Source: Luscinia megarhynchos (Eukaryota > Chordata > Aves > Passeriformes > Turdidae). From it: 64,000 bases of DNA. The DNA is taken from assembly GCA_034336665.1 (NCBI GenBank), contig CM067569.1, forward strand, positions 7,478,820 through 7,542,819. The letters run 5' to 3'. The stretch's first letter is position 1. Every line of letters starts with the position of its first letter. The translations under genes and the position numbers were made by a program. The notes under the pieces were generated by a model that saw only the letters and a program-made list of their open reading frames with translations, searched no databases and had not been told where the DNA came from. This document shows, piece after piece, positions 24,939 through 37,905 of this stretch.

Positions 24939-27900
24939 AACTGCAACTGTATTTCATCAGATCAAAGTAATACCAATATACTAAAGATTAAATGTAGAAT
25001 ATAAATATTCCAGCTCAGTATCTTAAGAAGAAAAGGCTGATGAGTGATAAGTGAACTGTGGGGATTCTTCCCACAAACAAAAGACAAGTCTATCTTTTTT
25101 CTCTGCTGCAGTAAAGTTTTTGAAAAAGATCGGTTTTAAAAAAGCAAGCAGACAAACTTTTTGAATAATATGTGGCCAAACTGGAAGATGAGGCTTTGTG
25201 ACTGCTGGCAAATCCTTTATTGCAATTAAGGATTCAAAAGTCAGATAAGCAGCAGAATATGCCAGAGAGCACAGACACTAGGATGCAGTGCAATCAACAT
25301 TTCAATGCATGGTGCTTGTTCACTTTTCACTTTTGGTTATGCACATGATGTAGGAAATACACTTCACACTGAATAATGATGGATGGAATAGGTCTGTTGA
25401 AAGAGGAACAACTTCTGAACACAGATTTTTCCAGCCTTCAGAAGTTAAATGTCTGCAGGAATGGATTCATTTTTTCCCATTGCTCCAGTTCATCTTTACC
25501 TTGACTATCACATGCAGCAGTAATAGAGTCCTACAGAACAATAGGTCAAGATCTGTTCCATGACAAAAATGAGACAATCTTGAAAGTCTAACTCAGGGAC
25601 AACTTTCATATGGAAATAGCAAGTCTGCCCTCAGAACTAAGAGTTTTTGTTTAAAAATACAGTGTCAAGAAGCCATCTCCACAATTCTAACTACACCAAT
25701 CGTGCAGAAGGGAAAAGAAAAGTAGGAACTAAATCAGAATTGCACATATGCAGAAAACAGGAACCTAATGTTTCATATATTCAAATAATATACACAAAAA
25801 GCAATTATAATCTGTGCTCCATTTCATGACATTACCCACTAAAGCAAACTCCTATCTGCTCAGGTTCTCAAACCATGAACAAACACTTCCGTTAATACAA
25901 TTTTTCTTCCACTGTTAACAAATTAAAAATGAACAAATAAGAGAAACTAAAATAAATACATGGCAAAACTCTGATAGAAGGTCTAATTATTAAACCTGGA
26001 AACATAATGCAATAAGGTCAGACATAACCCAAACTAAACTGCCTGGACTGTGTTGATTATGCAGACTTAACCCTGCAGAATTATTACTTCCTTCAGTATC
26101 ATCAAAACCATAATTTAATTTCTTCTTGGATAAAACTATTATACACTCCCACACTGGTGCTAGGTGTGTACTAAATCAGAAAAATGGATACTGACTGAAC
26201 ATAAAGGCTGACATATTTTGGTGTCCATCATCTTTCTTGAGGGACACTTTCAGACAGGCAACTTCAGACAAAAAATATGAAAGTCAGCCGAAGAAAATAT
26301 TTGTGTAGCTGACTACATTTTTGTGTATAACTTTTTTTATAAGGAAAATACAAAAGATCAAACACTGTGATAATATGGAATGGGGGTGCTAAAAAATTTA
26401 AACACATACATTCTCACATTTACATTTCATACAAAGTGAAGTTTAGATATCTACTCTGCAGAAACATGACTGTAAAGACCCAAGTATAAACTGTTTTAAA
26501 GACATTACTATGAATTACATAATAATTTTTGGGGTGGGGAATGGTACATATGGATATCTTCAAACACAGTGATTACATGACTACTGAAAAATCAGTAGTT
26601 ACAAAGCAAAAGATATGTTGATAATTTTTGTTTAAATATAAATAAATTATAAATAAAATTATATATTGGGATATCTTTAGAGAGAGTAAAAATGGTTCTG
26701 ACTCTTCCTTCACATTGATCTTCAACTATGAAGAGAGGTCTGCAAAAGTGAGAGATGAATGGTAGGAAATTACTAGTTTCCCAGTAGAAATATTCAACAG
26801 GCAAAGCACAAAATATATTTTGCTTTCCTTTGGAAAAGAGAAAGTCCAAGAGAACATGGTAAGCACATAAATTACATCTGTCTTAATAAGAGAAACATTA
26901 AACTCTTAGTGGCTAAAAGTGCCACACATTTATTCCATATATTGGCTTTCCTAGAACTTGAAAAAGAAACTTTGAAATGTATCTGAATTTTGCCATGTGG
27001 AGATATCTGATCTCGTCCCATGTGTGAACCTACTCTAAATTAGTCAGCTAGCTTATAATAATCAGCAGAGACAGGAAGGCACTTCATAGGTGAGTAACTC
27101 TAAAATAGATGTGGAACTCTAATAAATTGAAAGGAATTACCCTATGGAGCTGCCATTTCTCTCCACTAACAACACTGGGATTCTGCGATCAGTTCAGACT
27201 ATAGACCTAATGTCAAACTTAGAATACAAATAATGATAGATAAGATAAATTTCTCCCATGGTTTGTAAGTACTCTCTAGGTATTTCTGTAAAACAGTGTA
27301 ATGATAAAATAGGCAAAAGAAATATTTGTTTTTGGGATTAGAAGATCTGAGAAGCAATATGAAGCTAAGTGGCTGCTAGCAGAATCCTACTTCCTTCTGC
27401 TGTGTTAATGCCTGTAAAGAATTCAGCTTGATGTTGACAAACAGTCCTCCCAGGTGATAAGATTTAGTGATAACAAAACTTTCATACTGTTAACATAAAA
27501 AGAAAATTGAAGATAACAAAGAAATTCAGACTTCACATCAAGATTTTATAAACAGCTTCCACAGATTATCTCTGTGTGCTGCAGCCCTGCCTCTCATGCT
27601 AGCACACATTACATTATCAAAATACCCATCCCTTCATTTCTCAAAAAATGCAATAATTACAGGACATTATTTCCACTATTCAGAATCATAAGAGGCTGAA
27701 AAACAATCTAGTTTCGTATTCAAGTAAGATGAAAGACTCTCCTAATAAGGTTATAACAGCTGAATTTTTTCCTATCTAATAGGTACTTTATCTATTAAAT
27801 TCAATATGTATATTCCACTTCTTTATTCAATTTTGTGCTTGTGTACACATATAAACAAACATATACCACACAGAAAAATGCAACATTAATAAACTCCAGG

Positions 27901-30900
27901 ATGTGAAAGAGAGAAACTGGGGGAGGGAACTGTTATTTAACTTACAGTTTTATTCATTGTGCAAAGCATTTTCCTAGTGATTCATATGGACATTATTATG
28001 AAATTGAAATATTGAATATTAAAGTCAATGAAAGAATGAAAGAAAATTAAGACATAGACAAGAGACAAATGACAGGTTTCAAAAATTAAATTTAAAAAAA
28101 AGATTAAACGTAATTGGCACCAAAGTCCTATAGTACTGAAAAGTTATTTTAGACATAAATCTTTGCAGGACTGAGTTCTCCTAAAAACTGTGTGAAACAG
28201 CAGATTTCTAGACAACATCTTTCAAAAATCTGGTTTTTAAAAGCCTGCCTAGATTAAACGGACAGGAAGAAAAATTAGAAACAGAAGTGAAGGGAATGAA
28301 GTGAGAGAATTTGTCAGGCAGGAGTTGAATGATTAAATTCTACTACAAAGAGAAGCATTGCATGACAATATGGTTTTGTTTGTCAAGCTACATTAAGGAA
28401 AAGCCATTTTTGTCACTTGCTAGAATTGAATTTCCCTTTCAACCCAAGGGTTCAGCTTTCTTGGTATGCCTTCTTCTGACATCTTATTATGACTTGATAA
28501 ATTAAGGGGTTGCCCATTAGGAAAGCTGCACCTGTTATGGAATGTGCTCTTATGATCTCAGTCACAGAAATGGGGATGGGGAGGAACATCACAAACTGAG
28601 GCTGCTCCCACTCAGAGCCAGGCTGCTGCCAGCACCAGGTGAGGCCAGCAGTGCCTTTTTCCAAGGTAACTTTTGCAAAACTCCAAGAGTGAACCTTCCA
28701 CAGCCAGTCCAGAATATTTGTTTCAGAACACCATTGCTAACACAATGAATTTTTTCTACTGTTCAAGGTCCAGATTCCACATCTCCTTGTATTCTGAAGT
28801 TTATAAACAGAAAAACATCCTGCATACAAGATCTTCTTCACCTTTCCTAATAAGTTAATAAATTTACACTGAACTATTTGAATGACTGAAGAACTTATTA
28901 TGATAGTCATGGCATGAATATTCATGCCTATGTATATGTGTAGGAACATATATAACAGACATGGAAAATGTGCTGCTAAAATGATAAGATTTTTTTCAAA
29001 TTTCTCTAAGTTTTTTGTTTTTTACAGCTACAGTAGAGCTGGTTTTGCTAGACAATCTACCAGTTAACCAACTGGCTGGTCTCCAGCCTAATAAAAATGA
29101 TAATAAAATTTTTATAAGGCTACAAAAGCTGAATTTTTAAAATTTATGCAGTGTTTTGTTCATTTTAGAAATCAAATACTTGGTTAGAGAAGGCAAAACA
29201 TGCCCTGAATTTTGCATAAAGATCATGCCATTCAAAATAATGTATGCAAAACCCATTGTGAGATGACAAGAAAAGGGCAAAGCATTTTCTTAAACATGAA
29301 GAGTAATTTCCCAAAGTTTATTGTTATAAATGTAGAGCATGCTATAAAGCTGTTGGAGCTGTGGAATAAAAATTTTGTATTTGCAGTGGCACTTTTCTTG
29401 ATTACTCTGGATTAGCATATTTATGAGGTTACTCAGCCTCAGGTTTAAACCCACAAATCAAAGGTTTATATCGGCATGGGTAATGGATTACACAGGAGTC
29501 CATGGCCTACCATATCCCAGAGGTATCTGTCTTTCAGAAGATTTATGTGTATAATACTACTTTGGAGAAATTACACTTTCTGATCTTTTGCGTTGTGCTT
29601 GGTGATTCCCCTCTCTGATGTCTAAAACAAGCAAAAAGCAGCATTCTCAGTGAGCAGAGAAATTCATTGATGCATTTTCTTGTTCTCCTCCTCACCTTTT
29701 GATAGGGCCATGAAAGACAGAGGCTCTAATTCCTTGATGTACATAGCACTGCTACAATGAGAGTAGAAGTCATTCTGAGCATATCTAACACAATTACTTC
29801 TGAAAAGAGGAAGGAATCTGCATTCCAGCAGCTCCCACAGCACAAAGACTTGAATTTTGCCAATCCTATGAACAGCACTATGATGAAATCCACATAAATT
29901 TTTTAAAAGTCTCACTTTTTTCTCTACAGTTGAGTGCTGATTACATTACTATCAGTGGTAAATACCTACTGACTTCCTTTTGGCTTCAGAGAAATCAGGA
30001 TTTCAGAGCAGAATGCTGAGACAAGAAATTAAAATGCTTATTCCAGCCTCTCATGAAAGACTAGCCAAAGGAGAAGTGTGTGTACCCAGGTGAATCTTTT
30101 TGATCATCATTGAGAAATTATGACAATGGAAAACAGCAAAATCTCATTAAATTCTAAAAAGAAAATGTTCTTCAGCTTTATTATTATTTCAATCTTTTAC
30201 TGAAGATCCACATCTCATAGAAAAGAAAACCAAAGTATGCAAGGAAGGGTAAGAGAGTGGTTGATACATGCATGAGAACGAAGAGAACACATACTAACCA
30301 ATGTTACTTAGAAGAGCCAAAATAAAAAGGAAAAAACTAACATTAAGCTATCTGTATTAAATGTTTATTTCAGTGAAGAAGAAGTGTGGGGGTTTGGATG
30401 TAAGTGATGATGTTCATTTATTTATACAAGGGGCAAGAATATTCTAACAGATTTTTCTGCTGAAAGAACGAGAGACCACACTAATGTGAAAATATTAATT
30501 CCTTCAAATAAAAGGGAAGTGGTTGACTAACCCAAAAAACACCCCATACCAAGAAAGAGACTACATAAATATAAGCAAGAAAATGAGTTCTATGTTTTTC
30601 CTTGAAGAGGTTATCAAAATGCAGAAAGTGAGAACTGAGACTTTTACAAAAGAAATTAAAATCAAATTGTGAGGATTAACAGAATAAATTGTGATTCAAT
30701 TTTGTTATGTTAATTTTACTCTTTTTCATTTAACTTTTATTGATCACTGGAAACTTACTTTAGTGCAAGCTGTAAGAAATTTGGGAAAAAAAAGCAGATA
30801 CAGCTGTCAGCTTTAGACTTCCCTCACCCTCGTAGTGCATTCTCTAGTCAGGGTGATGGATCACTGACATATCACCGAGGATATGCTGTCACTGCCAGAA

Positions 30901-33436
30901 CAGTGTTTGTACAAAAGTGCAGAGAAATGTGTTATGGAAATGGCAGAAACCTTTTTAACAACTAGCAGGAATTAGGCTGGGAAAGGTGGATGAGTAACTG
31001 GGTTTCAGGAAGACTCAGAATGAAGTAAAATCAAAGAAACTCAGCTGAAACTGTTTTCCAGCAAACAAGACCATGCTGCCTTTTTTGGCAATGACATGCT
31101 GGACTACACTGATAGGAAGTGGCAACAGTCATTCCTATGAAACTAGAACATTTGTACCAAAAGTTTTATAAGTGAAATGTAGAAATGAGAATGTAATGTA
31201 TGAATCTATCACCTAGAACTGTGATCTGGAGGCTACTGCAAAGCTCAGAATGAGCTCCTGGACAAGCAGCAAAAAACTTCAGTCAGATTTATTTCAATTC
31301 ATAAAGATGCTATTGTTGAAAAGAAAACAAATATTTAAAGTTGACAGCACTGAGTGTACTTTTTATTCTCACTTTTTAAAAACTGGATTTCCCAGTATAT
31401 TTTCCAGAAGCTCTAATTGTTTAATCAGGCTTGTGCAAATCCACAATAACCACTTGTCTGTTGAACAGCTTTAACAAAATCAAAATCCAAAGAAAATAAA
31501 CACTTTCACAGCTAGAGCACTTCAAGCCTTCAGAGAGAAAAACGAAAATACTTTTCAAGAGCTCTACAAAATTATGATGCTGGCCTGCACTCTGTCAAGA
31601 CATGGGTTGTGCCTTTTCCTTCCTCATCTTGAATACTTCTTACCAGCTTAGGGCAGAAATGTTAAGATCTGCTTTTGGGGGTGATTGTTCAGCCATCGAG
31701 ATTTTTTCATTTGAGTAGGAAGAGAGAGGGTGTCTGCACTGATGAATTTGATCTCAAAATAGAGAATATCATCTTCTGACAAAACAAGTATATGAGTCAG
31801 GGCAAAGATCCTACGTGCAAAAAATCCACATTCAGAAAGATAAACTCAGTTTCTGTTACACAGACGTTTACTTTAGAATTCTGAAATGCCTCATTTGCTG
31901 TTCTGAATTTATATGGCAGGGGAGTAAGGCAATAAGTAAGAAACTTATTTAGAAGAGTAAATCTAGGAAAGATCAAGTATTTTCCAGTCTTCCTCTATGC
32001 CTCAGAAAAATTATTTCTTCTTTTAACTATGGAAACATTTTCCAAGAGCAATCTGGCAAATTTGAGTAAATGCTCCAACAAACTTTGTTTCCTAAAAAAT
32101 CAAAGCTATAGAACATAGCTCTGCATGTCCTGTGTGGACAGCTGTGGGCTCAAAGATTGATTTTAAAAACAAAATTTTTATTAAGAGTACAAGAGAGATA
32201 ATCCCAAAATATACCAGCTGAGGGAAAGACACATAAAAAAGTGAATGTGTTATCAGACATCACCAAAGGAAACAGAAGAAATTACCTATAAAAGCATCAA
32301 TTAATCACAATAATTTTAGACAAAATTTCAGAACAAAATATGTGGGGTTCTGCAGAGATCTAGGAAATTTGAGGTTACTATTTTTTCCCATTGCTACCAC
32401 TTTTTAAAAATTGGCTGAGCTGGCCCAAAAAAACATGCAACAGTTTTGAAGAGCCTTTAAAGGAAAAATTACTTTCCTAAAATTTGAAAAATGGGAAAAG
32501 GTTTTTCTTAAAAACAAAACAAAAAAAAATTACATGAAATCTTGGTTTAACCCTGAAATATTTTTTCTGCAAAGTTTTAGAAACTAAAAAAATGCAACTT
32601 TCTCCAAAACCTTTCCCACAAAATCATCATATTTAACAAACTTCAATTATTTCACTCTAGGTTCTGACCAGGCTTTTTTTAAGAGAGATATGAGCAGGGC
32701 ACAGAGGAACAAATACCTTAAAAGACAATTCAGACAGCTCCAAGTGCAGGAAGGTGTTGAAAAATTGAAGTTAAGAAATTAAAATCATACTCTTTGCTCC
32801 CAGCAGGGTGAACTTCTCTCGTAAAGATTTTAAAGGTATCTATCTTGCCAACAGTCATTTGCAAGAAATATCCTCAGAGTATTCCAGGAAAGATTTTCAG
32901 TACATTTACCGGGACAAAAATACAGAAAGAAAGATGAGTTCAACTAAATGCACTGACTGCACTCAAAAAGAAGGGTTGTTTTTTTCTCCTCAATGATTAC
33001 AGAAATTCCCCAGATCATTCCAACACCCCTTCTTCCAAATGATAACACACTCATGGTTTTCACTGAGACAAGAACATACATATGAAAAACTAGAAATTTG
33101 TATATTTATTATTTCTGAGAACGAACGCTTAATTGGTTTCTAGCTGCAAGTAAGGGGTTTTTGCAATTATTTTATGCATCTGTAGAGGGCTTAATGCTGA
33201 TTTATGTTGTTTACTGAAATCTTGACTTAGCCTGGTGGGAAACAGTACAACAGAACCGTGCAAGCATATTCAAGGGTTAGAAGTGATTTCCACAAATGAG
33301 ATGTTCTATACAGCAAAACTCTTTCAATACAAATCATTCTCACTAATAGTTTTTTTAAAAAAACTGTAAGTTAAAAGTGGTTTATGTACCAATTGTCTTT
33401 TTAAACTTCAACCTAAATCCATTCAAATTGAAAGAC

Positions 33437-33657
33437 ATGAAATTCCATTTAAACATAGGAAATATTTTTTTCCTGCAAGGAGGATCGAAGACTGGAGCAG
33501 GCTGCTCAGACAGGTTGGGTATTGATTCTCAGTCCTTGGAGATACTCAAAACCTGACTCAACAAAGCCCTGGACAACTTGCTCTAGCTGACCCTGCTTTG
33601 AGGGGTCAGACAATCTCCAGATGGTCCTTTCCAACTCCAATCATTCTGTGATTCCAC
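33437..33657 (+). repeat. CR1 LINE 3' end
   Basis: AAATTCCATTTAAACATAGG leads into CTGGAGCAGGCTGCTCAGAC, CTTGGAGATACTCAAAACC, AGCCCTGGACAACTTGCTC and TGGTCCTTTCCAACTCC, and ends in ATCATTCTGTGATTC. These are the successive blocks of a CR1 3' end. It is antisense to the host gene, moderately diverged and not coding. Confidence 0.93.
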
Positions 33658-36600
33658 AAATAAGCATGATTATTTCCCTTCTCATGGTTGCTACTATGGG
33701 TTATTAGGCCTTTGTGTCAGTAACAGAAGAAAAGGCAGAAAAAAAGATTTCTGAAAGATTTAATTTCCTCTCCAGTTCCAAGGCTGGCAAGTGCAGAGAT
33801 ATCAAAAAGTGCTTACTTGAAATAATACTATCTAGTTCAATGTATTGTACACCAGAAAGTATTATGCCTTTTCTTAATTTTAAAACATAAAACGCATCTT
33901 GTAAATGTCTCTTTATATCACAAGAAAAGAAAAAAAGTACCAACTGATATTTTGACAGAACCTGACAGACACTCAAAGTTTGCTACACCAAAAATTCTTG
34001 AGAGAAATGCCCTGATTCTGGCAATGATGCCAAATACTTCGATGTAATATAATTCATAGATTTACTGCAACATGCTATTACAGGAGCACCAGTCTAATGT
34101 TTATAGTTTGTGAAGAGCACTTCTCTGCCTTTTCATTATGGGCCTGAAGAATTGCACTGGGAACTGTTCTCTACTCAATGACTCCATCTTTAGACAATAC
34201 CATTCCTTTCATCTTCCAGAGGTTATTTCCAGCTTCAACCATTGTTTGAGATAATACAATAAAAAGCCATATTTATTACAGTTTTTAAATGATCTTTCAA
34301 AAAAGTTTATTAATTCTTAATTGCTACATTTCCAATCTTGGTCTTAAAAATACCAAAATGAATTGTTCAAATCTGCTTAATATCCTTCCAAAATTAACTA
34401 ATTGAGAGATTTTAAGTGTTCTGAAATTAAAGCTTAATGAATATATTATCAAAAAATCTTTGAATACCTTTTCACTAAAAACTATATAAAATACAAACTA
34501 TCTTCTATAGTGTTTATGTTATGAACTTCTTTATTTTTGACTATTTATTAACTTTTCCTTTATTGTAACGAAAAATCTTAATGCCAAGAATGAAAACATC
34601 TCAACATTCATCCAAGTCTCTACCATAAATATTCCTGTTGACTTTTTCCTATGAAATGAAGAAATTCTCTTTATTTTCCTTTACATTTTATCTACTAAAA
34701 TTCTATCAATAGATTTTAGTGAACTTTCAAGGTCACCAAATATTTGTTGCACTATAAATAAAAAGCCTGATAGGAATCAAAGTGCAATTTCAGGTCAACT
34801 TCTTTATTGAAAGGTTTGATAGATTTTGATCTGTTTCCTGGGCGAAGTCATTACACCAATATTTCATCTGAACACCTCTTAAAGATGTTGGGTATGAAAT
34901 GTAAGAATTCCAATTGAAGTGAAAGGCAATCGAAGCTCTCAAATCAAGGGAAAATCTTAATAATTTTCCATAATTCTTTCAACACAATTCAGCATAAATG
35001 TTTTCCCTATTTAAAACTCAAACTGCCTGACAAATTTAAAGATCAAGTATATAAGCAACAATTCATCTATTATTTGGGATCCAAACTTTGAACAGAAGAA
35101 GAATATTTGAAGAAATTGTAATAAAATTGCACAATACACTCCTTTAAATACTCAACACCTAATGTGTTTTCCATAGTGATAACTGATACTCCCAGTTTCA
35201 GTTTTTTATCCTAGTGAATATTATTACATCAAAGTACTTGTAGTTCATCCATAGGCAAAAGTGATCTACTAAAGAACAGAAAATCTTCCAGAAATCTTTA
35301 CTCCTCTGTATTGAGCTGTCATAAAAAGCTGATTGTCTGAGAGAGTAGGTCTTGCACATTTTAATCATTTTAATTGCAATTGGAGTTGTGCTTTGAGGAG
35401 CAAACCCTGAGTTCGAAGACGAGGCTGCGGTCTGTAAGCAAATCAACAATTACAAACTGAGACCAGAGTTAAAAATCTGACTTCTGGAACACTCACATTT
35501 AACTTTTTGAACCTGCACCTTGTATAATCTCCAAAGCACCAGCAGCTCCATCAGAGCTGGAAGAATGAGAAACTGCATCAATTTGGCCAAGAGCAGAGCT
35601 CTCATCCATCTGTTTGGGAGTAAAAGTCTCACTTGATGGGTCAAGAAACACCTTACACCTGAGTACCTCTTTCAGATGCAAAATTGCTGGGTTTATATAT
35701 ATTTTTCTATTAGACATCCAAAGGAGAAGCTCACTGTTTTATAAAGAATAAAGATAATAGCTACATAAATGTTACAATATTTAACTTGTTGAAAGAAAAA
35801 TTGCACCTTTATTTTTTGAAGTCTGTTCCAATGCTGCACTTATGTCACATAACAGAGCTTGGTTTAAAGTATAAGTATCCATAAAAAGGTGATATGATAA
35901 TACCTTGTGCTAATGGTGCCATTATCAAGCTATAAAATGATGCCATTATTTTGCCCAACTGTGTGGCTTCATGCCCAAGGCCGTTGTTCCAGCTGGGAAG
36001 AACAACTCACAGTAATATGGCATATTATGAAATTTCCCTAAATATGTAAGAGGTTTCATAAATGGAGTGCATTTATGCAAGCCACATTATTATGCAATAA
36101 AACAGTCTCCTGATTTATATCTAAGAGTAGGAAATCATGTCAAACTATCACTTTCTGGGACTCAAAAAGTGAAATACATTTTGAAAGCTAGCTAAAACGG
36201 AAAAAAAAACGTTGATATGGACCTCATTCTCAAATACCTGCTATAAAAATTATTTCCCATACATTCTGAAAGTAAGCCAGCTGTCAGAATTCAGGGTGTG
36301 ATAAATGATAAACAGGTCAGTGTTCAAAAACTAAAAATTCCTTAAAGCTTTACAGGCATTGTTTAATACATAAAAAAGCAGTGATTATAAATACAGCTAA
36401 ATATGACATCTGCAACATTTCTCCTCCATCTTGAATCCTGCCTGTTTTACATACCCAAACCATAAGACATTCTTAATTTGAGCATTCTTGAGAGTCACTG
36501 AGTCCCAGCTTTGTCTCTCAAGTTCAAGAGAAGATGAGCTGACAGACCTGCAATGGCATCTTTACAAATTCATCATTAACATCTGGCCAGTTACTGGTTT

Positions 36601-37639
36601 TGTACTTCAAGCATGATCATTATTCTTCACGCTCACAAATTGAAACTGCAAAGGGAAGAATAATTCTTGGCATCATTCTCACATAAGAGGCAAATCTAAA
36701 TTATGACATCAGTTGCAGATTGACTCAGTAGTAAATTACCAAATCCAATTTACTCAGGACCTTGTAATTTAGTTTCAATCTAATTTAATTTAATTTTAGC
36801 TGTGATATATAAATGTTGATTAGTAGACTATTGCATAAGAATATAAAGTATTTAAGTTTCTTAAGTTACTAATATTTAAGCTACAGTAGTTTTGGGGGGG
36901 CAAGGGGGGAAATTGGTTTGCTTTTTTTTTCCCAAAGGCAGAGCTAAACAATATTAGGAACCATACAAGCAAATGCAAATAAAATTAAATCTGTTATCCA
37001 TGCCAATTAACTCTACATCATAATTTTCTAGAATTCAAAATAATTCTCCCTTTGCAAACAACTGAGCTAGAAATGCTCTTCATAATTTATACACCAGACC
37101 ATACTGACGTGGGCTTATTCTTGTCAAAGATACAGCTACAACTGCTGCTCTTCAGAAGTGAAGGATACTTATGTTTGAAATTTAGATGATTTTTTTTTGT
37201 CATGTGATTATCACTCAGAGAACTTACAGAGTTCTCTGAATTTTTTTGTTTTTGAGATCTTCAGTACTGAGTGAAAGCACAATGAAAGGACACTTTCTAA
37301 AGAACCATGCAAACATACACTGAAATGTCACCTCGTTTTTTCCCTGCTTTTGCTGTGTTGTACTAGTCTTTATTTCAAGGCAGGTGAACAGTAAAAACTA
37401 AGCTATGAGAAGCTGTACTTAACACATTTTCACAAATACAAGAATGCTAAAAGGCAGGATAAGCCTATCAGAAACTGCCATTTGTTAATTGAATGGCTGT
37501 ATTTACACTAAGGCTATAAAGATCGATTAAAAGAATTAATCTGGCAACTTCGTTAGAATTTTATGCTGCAATATTCACTAAAAGTTTTAAAACTGTCATG
37601 AAAACAGTCAAGCTACATTGTAAGTTCTGCCTCTGGGGC

Positions 37640-37905
37640 CACCTCCCTTGTCCTGCTGGCAACACCCTGCCTACCTCAGCCAGGTCACCTTTCTCCTTCC
37701 CAGAGCCTTGCTGTCTCATGGCTTTTTCACCCTGGTTGCAGAACTTTGCACTTCCCTCTGCAGAACTCCATGAGGTTCCTGTCAGCCCATTTCTCCAGCC
37801 CCTCCTGGATGGCAGCACAGACCCTTGGCACAGCTGAGACTCCTCCTGGTTTTGTGTCAACCAAAAACTTGCTGTCCCATCATCCAGATGAATCCATTAA
37901 ACCCT
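37640..37905 (-). repeat. CR1 LINE ORF2 fragment (reverse transcriptase region)
   Basis: Read on the minus strand, it begins near 37905 with the region encoding the conserved DLDDG stretch (CTGGATGATGGGACAG). It continues with the decayed active-site region and ACAAAACCAGGAGGAGT (TKLGGV), CTGCCATCCAGGAGGGGCTG, AGAAATGGGCTGACAGGAAC (EKWADRN), CTCATGGAGTTC and AAGTGCAAAGTTCTGCA. Part of the region before and around the FADD catalytic motif is deleted, and there are frameshifts, so it cannot make an enzyme. It is sense with respect to the host gene. It accounts for the open frames and the higher GC here. Confidence 0.9.

Noticed and set aside
36890..36912. Two G runs (seven and six G) as a possible G-quadruplex
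   Set aside because: Only two runs are present, so an ordinary intramolecular four-tract quadruplex would need zero-length loops.
37561..37860. 99-codon minus-strand open frame as a possible gene
   Set aside because: It is explained by the CR1 reverse transcriptase fragment, read partly out of frame.
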